From NCBI RefSeq assembly GCF_963662255.1, contig NW_026912162.1, positions 97,001 through 161,000 of the forward strand: a stretch of 64,000 nucleotides of DNA. The letters run 5' to 3'. Shown here piece after piece: positions 1 to 9,346 of the stretch. The first letter of the stretch is position 1, and each line of letters opens with the position of its first letter. Made by a program: the position numbers and the translations under genes. The notes beneath the pieces were generated by a model. The model had not been told where the DNA came from, did not search any database, and saw nothing but the letters and a program-made list of their open reading frames with translations. This DNA is from Cinclus cinclus. Taxonomy: Eukaryota; Chordata; Aves; Passeriformes; Cinclidae.

Positions 1-217
1 CAATGGATCCTTGCTTCTCTTAACCTCTGTGGTGTCACAATGCATCCCATGCCCTTTTAGGCCACTTGATGTCACAATGAATCATTTGATTCTTGGCCTC
101 CACGGTGGCATAATAGATCCTTGCTTCCATTGGTCCCCGTGCTGTAACAATCCATCCCTGGCCCTTTTTATACCCCCTGGTGCCACAAGGGATCATTAGA
201 TTGTTAGCCTGCATTGG

Positions 218-254
218 GTCACAATGGTTCCTTGCTTCTCTTAACCTCTGTGCT
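218..254 (+). repeat. Sub-repeat unit 1 (37 bp)
   Basis: Begins GTCACAATGG and continues with a pyrimidine-rich stretch (15 T and 11 C of 37). It pairs with unit 4 of the same monomer through the shared TTCCTTGCTTCT block, most clearly in class 3 and class 5 monomers. Common variants across the array are GGTTCC, GGATCC and GATTCC after CACAAT. Confidence 0.85.
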
Positions 255-291
255 GTCACAATGCATCCCATGCCCTTTTAGGCCACTTGAT
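255..291 (+). repeat. Sub-repeat unit 2 (37 bp)
   Basis: Begins GTCACAATGCATCCC and contains CCCTTTTAGGCC. It matches unit 5 at 30 of 37 positions by hand count. It is among the most constant parts of the monomer across the window. The main variant is CATTCCAAG in place of CATCCCATG, which marks class 3 monomers. The ATGCAT palindrome is present in almost every monomer. Confidence 0.85.
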
Positions 292-328
292 GTCACAATG
301 AATCATTTGATTCTTGGCCTCCATGGTG
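292..328 (+). repeat. Sub-repeat unit 3 (37 bp)
   Basis: Begins GTCACAATGAATCATTTG and ends near CCTCCATGGTG. It matches unit 6 at 28 of 36 positions. Variants include AACCATTTG with CCTTCATGG (class 3), and CCTCCACGG versus CCTCCATGG, a CpG/TpG alternation. Confidence 0.85.
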
Positions 329-364
329 GCATAATAGATCCTTGCTTCTATTGGTCCCCGTGTT
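329..364 (+). repeat. Sub-repeat unit 4 (36 bp), degenerate core
   Basis: In classes 1 and 2 the GTCACAAT core is reduced to GCATAATAG and one base is lost. In classes 3 and 5 it is GTCATAATGG, much closer to unit 1, and in class 4 it is GCGTAATTG. This unit and unit 5 carry most of the class-defining differences. Confidence 0.82.
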
Positions 365-401
365 GTAACAATTCATCCCTGGCCCTTTTAGGCCCATTGG
401 T
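365..401 (+). repeat. Sub-repeat unit 5 (37 bp; 38 bp in class 2)
   Basis: Core is GTAACAAT in classes 1 and 2, GTCACAAT in class 5, TTCACAAT in class 4 and GTCAGAGT in class 3. The TTTTAGGCC block shared with unit 2 is replaced in class 2 by TTTTTATACCCCC, which adds the extra base that gives 221-bp monomers. Confidence 0.83.
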
Positions 402-437
402 GTCACAAGGGATCATTAGATTGTTAGCCTGCATTGG
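402..437 (+). repeat. Sub-repeat unit 6 (36 bp)
   Basis: Begins GTCACAAGGGATCATTAG and ends GCATTGG before the next monomer. Class 3 has GGATTCTTAG and class 5 has GGGATCCTGGGATTATT at this place. It aligns with unit 3, completing the second half of the monomer. Confidence 0.83.
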
Positions 438-658
438 GTCACAATGGTTCCTTGCTTCTCTTAACCTCTGTGGTGTCACAATGCATCCCATGCCCTTTTA
501 GGCCACTTGATGTCACAATGAATCATTTGATTCTTGGCCTCCATGGTGGGATAATAGATCCTTGCTTCTATTGGTCCCCGTGCTGTAACAATCCATCCCT
601 GGCCCTTTTTATACCCCCCGGTGCCACAAGGGATCATTAGATTGTTAGCCTGCATTGG
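438..658 (+). repeat. Representative class 2 monomer (221 bp)
   Basis: Defined by CTTTTTATACCCCC in unit 5 followed by GGTGCCACAAGGG. This is the main source of 221-bp monomers. Because of this substitution an open frame of 78 codons appears on the minus strand in many copies of this class, but it is only a by-product of the repeat. This class is spread over the whole window. Confidence 0.88.
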
Positions 659-878
659 GTCACAATGGTTCCTTGCTTCTCTTAACCTCTGTGCTGTCAC
701 AATGCATTCCAAGCCCTTTTAGGCCACTTGATGTCACAATGAACCATTTGATTCTTGGCCTTCATGGTGTCATAATGGTTCCTTGCTTCTATAGGTCCCC
801 ATGGTGTCAGAGTCCATCCGTGGCCCTTTTGCGCCCCCTGGTGTCACAAGGGATTCTTAGATTGTTAGCCTGCATTGG
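659..878 (+). repeat. Representative class 3 monomer (220 bp)
   Basis: Marked by CATTCCAAG in unit 2, AACCATTTG and CCTTCATGG in unit 3, GTCATAATGG in unit 4, GTCAGAGT in unit 5, TTTTGCGCCCC later in unit 5 and GGATTCTTAG in unit 6. Its unit 4 is the closest to unit 1, so this class shows the two-half structure best. It is nearly always followed directly by a class 4 monomer. Confidence 0.87.
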
Positions 879-1099
879 GTCACAATGGTTCCTTGGTTCT
901 CTTAACTCCTGTGGTGTCACAATGCATCCCATGCCCTTTTAGGCCACTTGATGTCACAATGAATCATTTGATTCTTGGCCTCCATGGTGTCATAATTGTT
1001 CCTAGTTTCTATTGGGCCCCATGCTGTCACAATTCATCCCTGGCGCTTTTTATACCCCCTGGTGCCACAAGGGATCATTAGATTGTTAGCCTGCATAGG
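879..1099 (+). repeat. Hybrid monomer, class 5 front and class 2 back
   Basis: Unit 4 and the start of unit 5 follow class 5 (GGGCCCCATGCTGTCACAAT), while the end of unit 5 is class 2 (CTTTTTATACCCCC then GGTGCCAC). The switch falls inside the conserved CATCCCTGGC stretch. This is what an exchange between two aligned monomers of different class would leave. Confidence 0.78.
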
Positions 1100-1578
1100 G
1101 TCACAATGGTTCCTTGCTTCTCTTAACCTCTGTGGTGTCACAATGCATTCCAAGCCCTTTTAGGCCACTTGGTCTTACAATGAACCATTTGATTCTTGGC
1201 CTTCATGGTGTCATAATGGTTCCTTGCTTCCATAGGTCCCCATGCTGTCAGAGTCCATCCGTGGTCCTTTTCCGCCCCCTGGTGTCACAAGGGATTCTTA
1301 GATTGTTAGCCTGCATTGGGTCACAATGGTTCCTTGGTTCTCTTAACCCCTGTGGTGTCACAATGCATCCCATGCCCTTTTAGGCCACTTGATGTCACAA
1401 TGAATCATTTGATTCTTGGCCTCCATGGTGGCGTAATTGTACCAGGTTTTCATTGGGCCCCATGCTTTCACAATAAATCCCTGCTCCTTTAAGGCCCATT
1501 GGTGTCAATAGGGATTTTTAGATTGTTAGCCTCCATTGGGTCACAATGGATCCTTGCTTCTCTTACCCCCTGTGCTGT

Positions 1579-2450
1579 CACAATGCATCCCATGCCCTTT
1601 TAGGCCACTTGATGTCACAATGAATCATTTGATTCTTGGCCTCCATGGTGGCATAATAAATCCTTGCTTCTATTGGTCCCCGTGCTGTAACAATCCATCC
1701 CTGGCCCTTTTTATACCCCCTGGTGCCACAAGGGATCATTAGAGTGTTAGCCTGCATTGGGTCACAATGGTTCCTTGCTTCTCTTAACCTCTGTGGTGTC
1801 ACAATGCATTCCAAGCACTTTTCGGCCACTTGGTCTTACAATGAACCATTTGATTCTTGGCCTTCATGGTGTCATAATGGTTCCTTGCTTCTATAGGTCC
1901 CCATGATGTCAGAGTTCATCCATGGTCCTTTTTTGCCCCCTGGTGTCAAAAGGGATTCTTAGATTGTTAGCCTGCATTGGGTTACAATGGTTCCTTACTT
2001 CTCTTAACCCCTGTGGTGTCACAATGCATCCCATGCCCTTTTAGGCCACTTGATGTCACAATGAACCATTTGATTCTTGGCCTCCATGGTGGCATAATTG
2101 TACCAGGTTTTACTGGGGCCCCATGCTTTCACAAATCATCCCTGCCCCTTTTAGGCCCATTGGTGTCACAAGGGATCATTAGATTGTTAGCCTGCATTTG
2201 GTCACAATGGTTCCTTGCTTCTCTTAACCTCTGTGGTGTCACAATGCATCCCACGCCCTTTTAGGCCACTTGATGTCACAATGAATCATTTGCTTCTTGG
2301 CCTCCATGGTGTCATAATGGTTCCTTGTTTCTATTGGGCTCCATGCTGTCACAATTCATCCCTGGCCCTTTTACGCCCCCTGGTGTCAAATGGGATCCTG
2401 GGATTATTAGCCTCCATTGGGTCACAATGGATCCTTGCTTCTCTTAACCC
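1579..2450 (+). repeat. Four-monomer block, first of three copies
   Basis: This block, lying inside duplication A, also recurs 3,304 bp (15 monomers) downstream at 4,883-5,754 and again at 6,425-7,296 through duplication A. The shared tags are CACTTTTCGGCC or CCCTTTTCGGCC in unit 2 of the class 3 member and TTACAATGG followed by TTCCTTA in the next monomer. Confidence 0.78.
2201..2420 (+). repeat. Representative class 5 monomer (220 bp)
   Basis: Unit 4 reads GTCATAATGGTTCC then TGTTTCTATTGGGC. Unit 5 keeps the full GTCACAAT core and ends TTTTACGCCCCC, and unit 6 has GTCAAATGGGATCCTGGG. This form occurs in the first ~10.5 kb and again from ~43.9 kb on. Between ~16 and ~54 kb a related form has GTCATAGTGCTTCC and GTTTCTGTTGGGCTCC with GGATTCTTAG. 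Confidence 0.86.
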
Positions 2451-4500
2451 CTGTGGTGTCACAATGCATCCCATGCCCTTTTAGGCCACTTGATGTCACA
2501 ATGAATCATTTGATTCTTGGCCTCCACGGTGGCATAATAGATCCTTGCTTCTATTGGTCCCCGTGCTGTAACAATCCATCCCTGGCCCTTTTTATACCCC
2601 CTGGTGCCACAAGGGATCATTAGATGGTTAGCCTGCATTGGGTCACAATGGTTCCTTGCTTCTCTTAACCCCTGTGGTGTCACAATGCATCCCATGCCCT
2701 TTTAGGCCACTTGATGTCACAATGAATCATTTGATTCTTGGCCTCCATGGTGGCATAATTGTACCAGGTTTTACTGGGGCCCCATGCTTTCACAAATCAT
2801 CCCTGCCCCTTTTAGGCCCATTGGTGTCACAAGGGATCATTAGATTGTTAGCCTGCATTGGGTCACAATGGTTCCTTGCTTCTCTTAACCTCTGTGGTGT
2901 CACAATGCATCCCATGCCCTTTTAGGCCACTTGATGTCACAATGAACCATTAGATTCTTGGCCTTCATGGTGTCATAATGGTTCCTTGTTTCTATTGGGC
3001 CCCATGCTGTCACAATTCATCCCTGGCCCTTTTACGCCCCCTGGTGTCAAATGGGATCCTGGGATTATTAGCCTCCATTGGGTCACAATGGATCCTTGCT
3101 TCTCTTAACCTCTGTGGTGTCACAATGCATTCCAAGCCCTTTTAGGCCACTTGATGTCACAATGAATTATTTGATTCTTGGCCTCCATGGTGTGATAATG
3201 GTTCCTTGATTCTAATCGGCCCCATGCTGTCACAATTCATCCCTGCCCCTTTTACGGCCCCTGGTGTCAAAAGGGATTCTTATATTGTTAGCCTGCATTG
3301 GATCACAATGGTTCCTTGCCTCTCTTAACCCCTGTGCTGTCACAATGCATCCCATGCCCTTTTAGGCCACATGATGTCACAATGAATTATTTGATTCTTG
3401 GCCTCCATGGTGGCATAATAGATCCTTGCTTCTATTGGTCCCCGTGCTGTAACAATCCATCCCTGGCCCTTTTTATACCCCCTGGTGCCACAACGGATCA
3501 TTAGATTGTTATCCTGCATTGGGTCTCAATGGTTCCTTTCTTCTCTTAACCTCTGTGGTGTCACAATGCATTCCAAGCCGTTTTAGGCCACTTGATGTCA
3601 CAATGAACCATTTGATTCTTGGCCTTCATGGTGTCATAATGGTTCCTTGCTTCTATAGCTCCCCATGATGTCAGAGTTCATCCGGGGTCCTTTTGCGCCC
3701 CCTGGTGTCAAAAGGGATTCTTAGATTGTTAGCCTACATTGGGTCACAATGGTTCCTTGCTTCTCTTAACCCCTGTGGTGTCACAATGCATCCCATGCCC
3801 TTTTAGGCCACCTGATGTCACAATGAATCATTTGATTCTTGGCCTCCATGGTGGCGTAATTGTACGAGGTTTCTATTGGGCCCCATGCTTTCACAATACA
3901 TCCCTGCCCCTTTTAGGCCCATTCATGTCACAAGGGATCATTAGATGGTTAGCCTCCATTGGGTCACAATGGATCCTTGCTTCTCTTAACGCCTGTGCTG
4001 TCACAATGCATCCCATGCCCTTTTAGGCCACATGATGTCACAATGAATTATTTGATTCTTGGCCTCCATGGTGGCGTAATTGTACGAGGTTTCTATTGGG
4101 CCCCATGCGTTCACAATGCATCCCTGCCACTTTTAGGCCCATTGGTGTCACAAGGGATCATTAGATTGTTAGCCTCCATTGGGTCACAATGGATCCTTGC
4201 TTCTCTTAACCCCTGTGCTGTCACAATGCATCCCATGAACTTTTAGGCCACATGATGTCACAATGAATTATTTGATTCTTGGCCTCCATTGTGGCATAAT
4301 AGATCCTTGCTTCTATTGGTCCCCGTGCTGTAACAATTCATCCCTGTCACTTTTAGGCCCATTGGTGTCACAAGGGATCATTATATTGTTAGCCTGCATT
4401 GGGTCACAATGGTTCCTTGCTTCTCTTAACCTCTGTGGTGTCACAATGCATCCCATGCCCTTTTAGGCCACTTGATGTCACAATGAATCATTTGATTCTT

Positions 4501-6183
4501 GGCCTCCATGGTGGCGTAATTGTACCAGGTTTTAATTGGGCCCCATGCTTTCACAATACATCCCTGCCCCTTTTAGGCCCATTGGTGTCAAAAGGGATCA
4601 TTAAATTGTTAGCCTACATTGGGTCACAATGGATCCTTGCTTCTCTTAACGCCTGTGCTGTCACAATGCATCCCATGCCCTTTTAGGCCACTTGATGTCA
4701 CAATGAATCATTTGATTCTTGGCCTCCACGGTGGCATAATAGATCCTTGCTTCTATTGGTCCCCGTGCTGTAACAATCCATCCCTGGCCCTTTTTATACC
4801 CCCTGGTGCCACAAGGGATCATTAGATTGTTAGCCTGCATTGGGTCACAATGATTCCTTGCTTCTCTTAACCTCTGTGGTGTCACAATGCATCCCATGCC
4901 CTTTTAGGCCACTTGATGTCACAATGAATCATTTGATTCTTGGCCTCCATGGTGGCATAATAAATTCTTGCTTCTATTGGTCCCCGTGCTGTAACAATCC
5001 ATCCCTGGCCCTTTTTATACCCCCTGGTGCCACAAGGGATCATTAGAGTGTTAGCCTGCATTGGGTCACAATGGTTCCTTGCTTCTCTTAACCTCTGTGG
5101 TGTCACAATGCATTCCAAGCCCTTTTCGGCCACTTGGTCTTACAATGAACCATTTGATTCTTGGCCTTCATGGTGTCATAATGGTTCCTTGCTTCTATAG
5201 GTCCCCATGATGTCAGAGTTCATCCATGGTCCTTTTTCGCCCCCTGGTGTCAAAAGGGATTCTTAGATTGTTAGCCTGCATTGGGTTACAATGGTTCCTT
5301 ACTTCTCTTAACCCCTGTGGTGTCACAATGCATCCCATGCCCTTTTAGGCCACTTGATGTCACAATGAACCATTTGATTCTTGGCCTCCATGGTGGCATA
5401 ATTGTACCAGGTTTTACTGGGGCCCCATGCTTTCACAAATCATCCCTTCCCCTCTTAGGCCCATTGGTGTCACAAGGGATCATTAGATTGTTAGCCTGCA
5501 TTTGGTCACAATGGTTCCTTGCTTCTCTTAACCTCTGTGGTGTCACAATGCATCCCATGCACTTTTAGGCCACTTGATGTCACAATGAATCATTTGCTTC
5601 TTGGCCTCCATGGTGTCATAATGGTCCCTTGTTTCTATTGGGCTCCATGCTGTCACAATTCATCCCTGGCCCTTTTACGCCCCCTGGTGTCAAATGGGAT
5701 CCGGGGATTATTAGCCTCCATTGGGTCACAATGGATCCTTGCTTCTCTTAACCCCTGTGCTGTCACAATGCATCCAATGCCCTTTTAGGCCACTTGATGT
5801 CACAATGAATCATTTGATTCTTGGCGTCCACGGTGGCATAATAGATCCTTGATTCTATTGGTCCCCGTCCTGTAACAATCCATCCCTGGCCCTTTTTATA
5901 CCCCCCGGTGCCACAAGGGATCATTAGATTGTTAGCCTGCAATGGGTCACAATGGTTCCTTGCTTCTCTTAACCCCTGTGCTGTCACAGTGCATCCCATG
6001 CCCTTTTAGGCCACTTGATGTCACAATGAACCATTTGATTCTTGGCCTTCATGGTGTCATAATGGTTCCTTGCTTCTATAGGTCCCCATGCTGTCAGAGT
6101 TCATCCGTGGTCCTTTTGCGCCCCCTGGTGTCAAAAAGGATTCTTAGATTGTTAGCCTGCATTGGGTTGCAATGGTGCCTTGC
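4501..6183 (+). repeat. Segment between the copies of duplication A, with a third copy of the four-monomer block
   Basis: Contains a class 4 tail, a class 2 monomer, the four-monomer block at 4,883-5,754, and a class 2 then class 3 pair. The class 2 monomer near 5,760-5,945 has several private changes (CATCCAATG, TTGGCGTCC, CTTGATTC, CCCCGTCC), making it one of the more diverged copies in this part. All of it is satellite in normal register. Confidence 0.78.
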
Positions 6184-9100
6184 TTCTCTTAACCCCTGTG
6201 GTGTCACAATGCATCCCATGCCCTTTTAGGCCACTTGATGTCACAATGAATCATTTGATTCTTGGCCTCCATGGTGGCGTAATTGTACCAGGTTTTCATT
6301 GGGCCCCATGCTTTCACAATAAATCCCTGCTCCTTTAAGGCCCATTGGTGTCAATAGGGATTTTTAGATTGTTAGCCTCCATTGGGTCACAATGGATCCT
6401 TGCTTCTCTTACCCCCTGTGCTGTCACAATGCATCCCATGCCCTTTTAGGCCACTTGATGTCACAATGAATCATTTGATTCTTGGCCTCCATGGTGGCAT
6501 AATAAATCCTTGCTTCTATTGGTCCCCGTGCTGTAACAATCCATCCCTGGCCCTTTTTATACCCCCTGGTGCCACAAGGGATCATTAGAGTGTTAGCCTG
6601 CATTGGGTCACAATGGTTCCTTGCTTCTCTTAACCTCTGTGGTGTCACAATGCATTCCAAGCACTTTTCGGCCACTTGGTCTTACAATGAACCATTTGAT
6701 TCTTGGCCTTCATGGTGTCATAATGGTTCCTTGCTTCTATAGGTCCCCATGATGTCAGAGTTCATCCATGGTCCTTTTTTGCCCCCTGGTGTCAAAAGGG
6801 ATTCTTAGATTGTTAGCCTGCATTGGGTTACAATGGTTCCTTATTTCTCTTAACCCCTGTGGTGTCACAATGCATCCCATGCCCTTTTAGGCCACTTGAT
6901 GTCACAATGAACCATTTGATTCTTGGCCTCCATGGTGGCATAATTGTACCAGGTTTTACTGGGGCCCCATGCTTTCACAAATCATCCCTGCCCCTTTTAG
7001 GCCCATTGGTGTCACAAGGGATCATTAGATTGTTAGCCTGCATTTGGTCACAATGGTTCCTTGCTTCTCTTAACCTCTGTGGTGTCACAATGCATCCCAC
7101 GCCCTTTTAGGCCACTTGATGTCACAATGAATCATTTGCTTCTTGGCCTCCATGGTGTCATAATGGTTCCTTGTTTCTATTGGGCTCCATGCTGTCACAA
7201 TTCATCCCTGGCCCTTTTACGCCCCCTGGTGTCAAATGGGATCCTGGGATTATTAGCCTCCATTGGGTCACAATGGATCCTTGCTTCTCTTAACCCCTGT
7301 GCTGTCACAATGCATCCCATGCCCTTTTAGGCCACTTGATGTCACAATGAATCATTTGATTCTTGGCCTCCACGGTGGCATAATAGATCCTTGCTTCTAT
7401 TGGTCCCCGTGCTGTAACAATCCATCCCTGGCCCTTTTTATACCCCCTGGTGCCACAAGGGATCATTAGATGGTTAGCCTGCATTGGGTCACAATGGTTC
7501 CTTGCTTCTCTTAACCCCTGTGGTGTCACAATGCATCCCATGCCCTTTTAGGCCACTTGATGTCACAATGAATCATTTGATTCTTGGCCTCCATGGTGGC
7601 ATAATTGTACCAGGTTTTACTGGGGCCCCATGCTTTCACAAATCATCCCTGCCCCTTTTAGGCCCATTGGTGTCACAAGGGATCATTAGATTGTTAGCCT
7701 GCATTTGGTCCCAATGGTTCCTTGCTTCTCTTAACCTCTGTGGTGTCACAATGCATCCCATGCCCTTTTAGGCCACTTGATGTCACAATGAATCATTAGA
7801 TTCTTGGCCTTCATGGTGTCATAATGGTTCCTTGTTTCTATTGGGCCCCATGCTGTCACAATTCATCCCTGGCCCTTTTACGCCCCCTGGTGTCAAATGG
7901 GATCCTGGGATTATTAGCCTCCATTGGGTCACAATGGATCCTTGCTTCTCTTAACCTCTGTGGTGTCACAATGCATTCCAAGCCCTTTTAGGCCACTTGA
8001 TGTCACAATGAATTATTTGATTCTTGGCCTCCATGGTGTGATAATGGTTCCTTGATTCTAATCGGCCCCATGCTGTCACAATTCATCCCTGCCCCTTTTA
8101 CGGCCCCTGGTGTCAAAAGGGATTCTTATATTGTTAGCCTGCATTGGATCACAATGGTTCCTTGCCTCTCTTAACCCCTGTGCTGTCACAATGCATCCCA
8201 TGCCCTTTTAGGCCACATGATGTCACAATGAATTATTTGATTCTTGGCCTCCATGGTGGCATAATAGATCCTTGCTTCTATTGGTCCCCGTGCTGTAACA
8301 ATCCATCCCTGGCCCTTTTTATACCCCCTGGTGCCACAACGGATCATTAGATTGTTATCCTGCATTGGGTCTCAATGGTTCCTTTCTTCTCTTAACCTCT
8401 GTGGTGTCACAATGCATTCCAAGCCCTTTTCGGCCACTTGATGTCACAATGAACCATTTGATTCTTGGCCTTCATGGTGTCATAATGGTTCCTTGCTTCT
8501 ATAGCTCCCCATGCTGTCAGAGTTCATCCGGGGTCCTTTTGCGCCCCCTGGTGTCAAAAGGGATTCTTAGATTGTTAGCCTACATTGGGTCACAATGGTT
8601 CCTTGCTTCTCTTAACCCCTGTGGTGTCACAATGCATCCCATGCCCTTTTAGGCCACCTGATGTCACAATGAATCATTTGATTCTTGGCCTCCATGGTGG
8701 CGTAATTGTACGAGGTTTCTATTGGGCCCCATGCTTTCACAATACATCCCTGCCCCTTTTAGGCCCATTCATGTCACAAGGGATCATTAGATGGTTAGCC
8801 TCCATTGGGTCACAATGGATCCTTGCTTCTCTTAACGCCTGTGCTGTCACAATGCATCCCATGCCCTTTTAGGCCACATGATGTCACAATGAATTATTTG
8901 ATTCTTGGCCTCCATGGTGGCGTAATTGTACGAGGTTTCTATTGGGCCCCATGCTTTCACAATGCATCCCTGCCACTTTTAGGCCCATTGGTGTCACAAG
9001 GGATCATTAGATTGTTAGCCTCCATTGGGTCACAATGGATCCTTGCTTCTCTTAACCCCTGTGCTGTCACAATGCATCCCATGAACTTTTAGGCCACATG

Positions 9101-9346
9101 ATGTCACAATGAATTATTTGATTCTTGGCCTCCATTGTGGCATAATAGATCCTTGCTTCTATTGGTCCCCGTGCTGTAACAATTCATCCCTGTCACTTTT
9201 AGGCCCATTGGTGTCACAAGGGATCATTATATTGTTAGCCTGCATTGGGTCACAATGGTTCCTTGCTTCTCTTAACCTCTGTGGTGTCACAATGCATCCC
9301 ATGCCCTTTTAGGCCACTTGATGTCACAATGAATCATTTGATTCTT
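6184..9346 (+). repeat. Long duplication A, copy 2
   Basis: Partner of 1,338-4,500 at +4,846 bp. Differences noticed include 8,425 (CCCTTTTCGG against CCGTTTTAGG), 8,511 (CATGCTGTC against CATGATGTC), 8,957 (CTTTCAC against CGTTCAC) and a run near 7,703 (GCATTTGGTCCCAATGG against GCATTGGGTCACAATGG). Confidence 0.85.

Larger units (their letters stand above)
218..437 (+). repeat. Reference 220-bp monomer (class 1) made of six ~37-bp units
   Basis: Used here as the reference monomer. It divides into six units of 37, 37, 37, 36, 37 and 36 bp, each beginning with GTCACAAT or a derivative. Unit 4 resembles unit 1, unit 5 resembles unit 2, and unit 6 resembles unit 3, so the monomer is two ~110-bp halves of three units each. 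Hand counts give about 81% identity for units 2 versus 5, about 78% for 3 versus 6, and about 76% for 1 versus a class-3 form of 4. Unit 1 versus unit 2 is only about 57%. Class 1 is recognised by unit 5 ending TTTTAGGCCCATTGG. Confidence 0.93.
1..1337 (+). repeat. Left end segment of mixed monomers
   Basis: About six monomers before the first long duplication. The window opens inside unit 1 of a class 2 monomer that closely matches the one at about 12,994. The following class 1, class 2 and class 3 monomers resemble those at 13,215, 15,417 and 15,638. At 879-1,099 a hybrid monomer breaks this correspondence. No non-satellite sequence is seen. Confidence 0.8.
1338..4500 (+). repeat. Long duplication A, copy 1 (partner 4,846 bp downstream)
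   Basis: About 3.16 kb that recurs at 6,184-9,346, a displacement of 4,846 bp or 22 monomers. Rare shared variants support common descent: AATAAATCCCTGCTCC near 1,473 and 6,319, GTCAATAGGGATTTTTAG near 1,503 and 6,349, and the ATCGGCCCC variant near 3,214 and 8,060. By eye only about ten to fifteen substitutions separate the copies. The left edge lies in unit 1 of one monomer. The right edge is at 4,500/9,346, where the second half of the next monomer is class 4 here but class 5 in the partner. Confidence 0.85.

Noticed and set aside
214..501. Open frames of 68-95 codons repeated throughout on the plus strand as possible small secreted or membrane proteins
   Set aside because: They start mostly at TTG, close at fixed points of the repeat (TTTTAG or CATTAG), and recur with every monomer. 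The monomer is not a multiple of three, so the frame shifts each time. Variation between copies shows no sign of codon constraint. They are by-products of the satellite.
438..658. TATA-like TTTTTATACC in class 2 as a promoter
   Set aside because: It is part of the class-defining substitution in a repeat found many times, with no gene downstream and no other promoter signal. A role in satellite transcription cannot be supported from sequence alone.
476..712. 78- to 83-codon open frames on the minus strand
   Set aside because: They occur mainly in class 2 monomers because the TTTTTATACCCCC substitution keeps that frame open. There is no start context, no conservation pattern and no neighbouring gene features.
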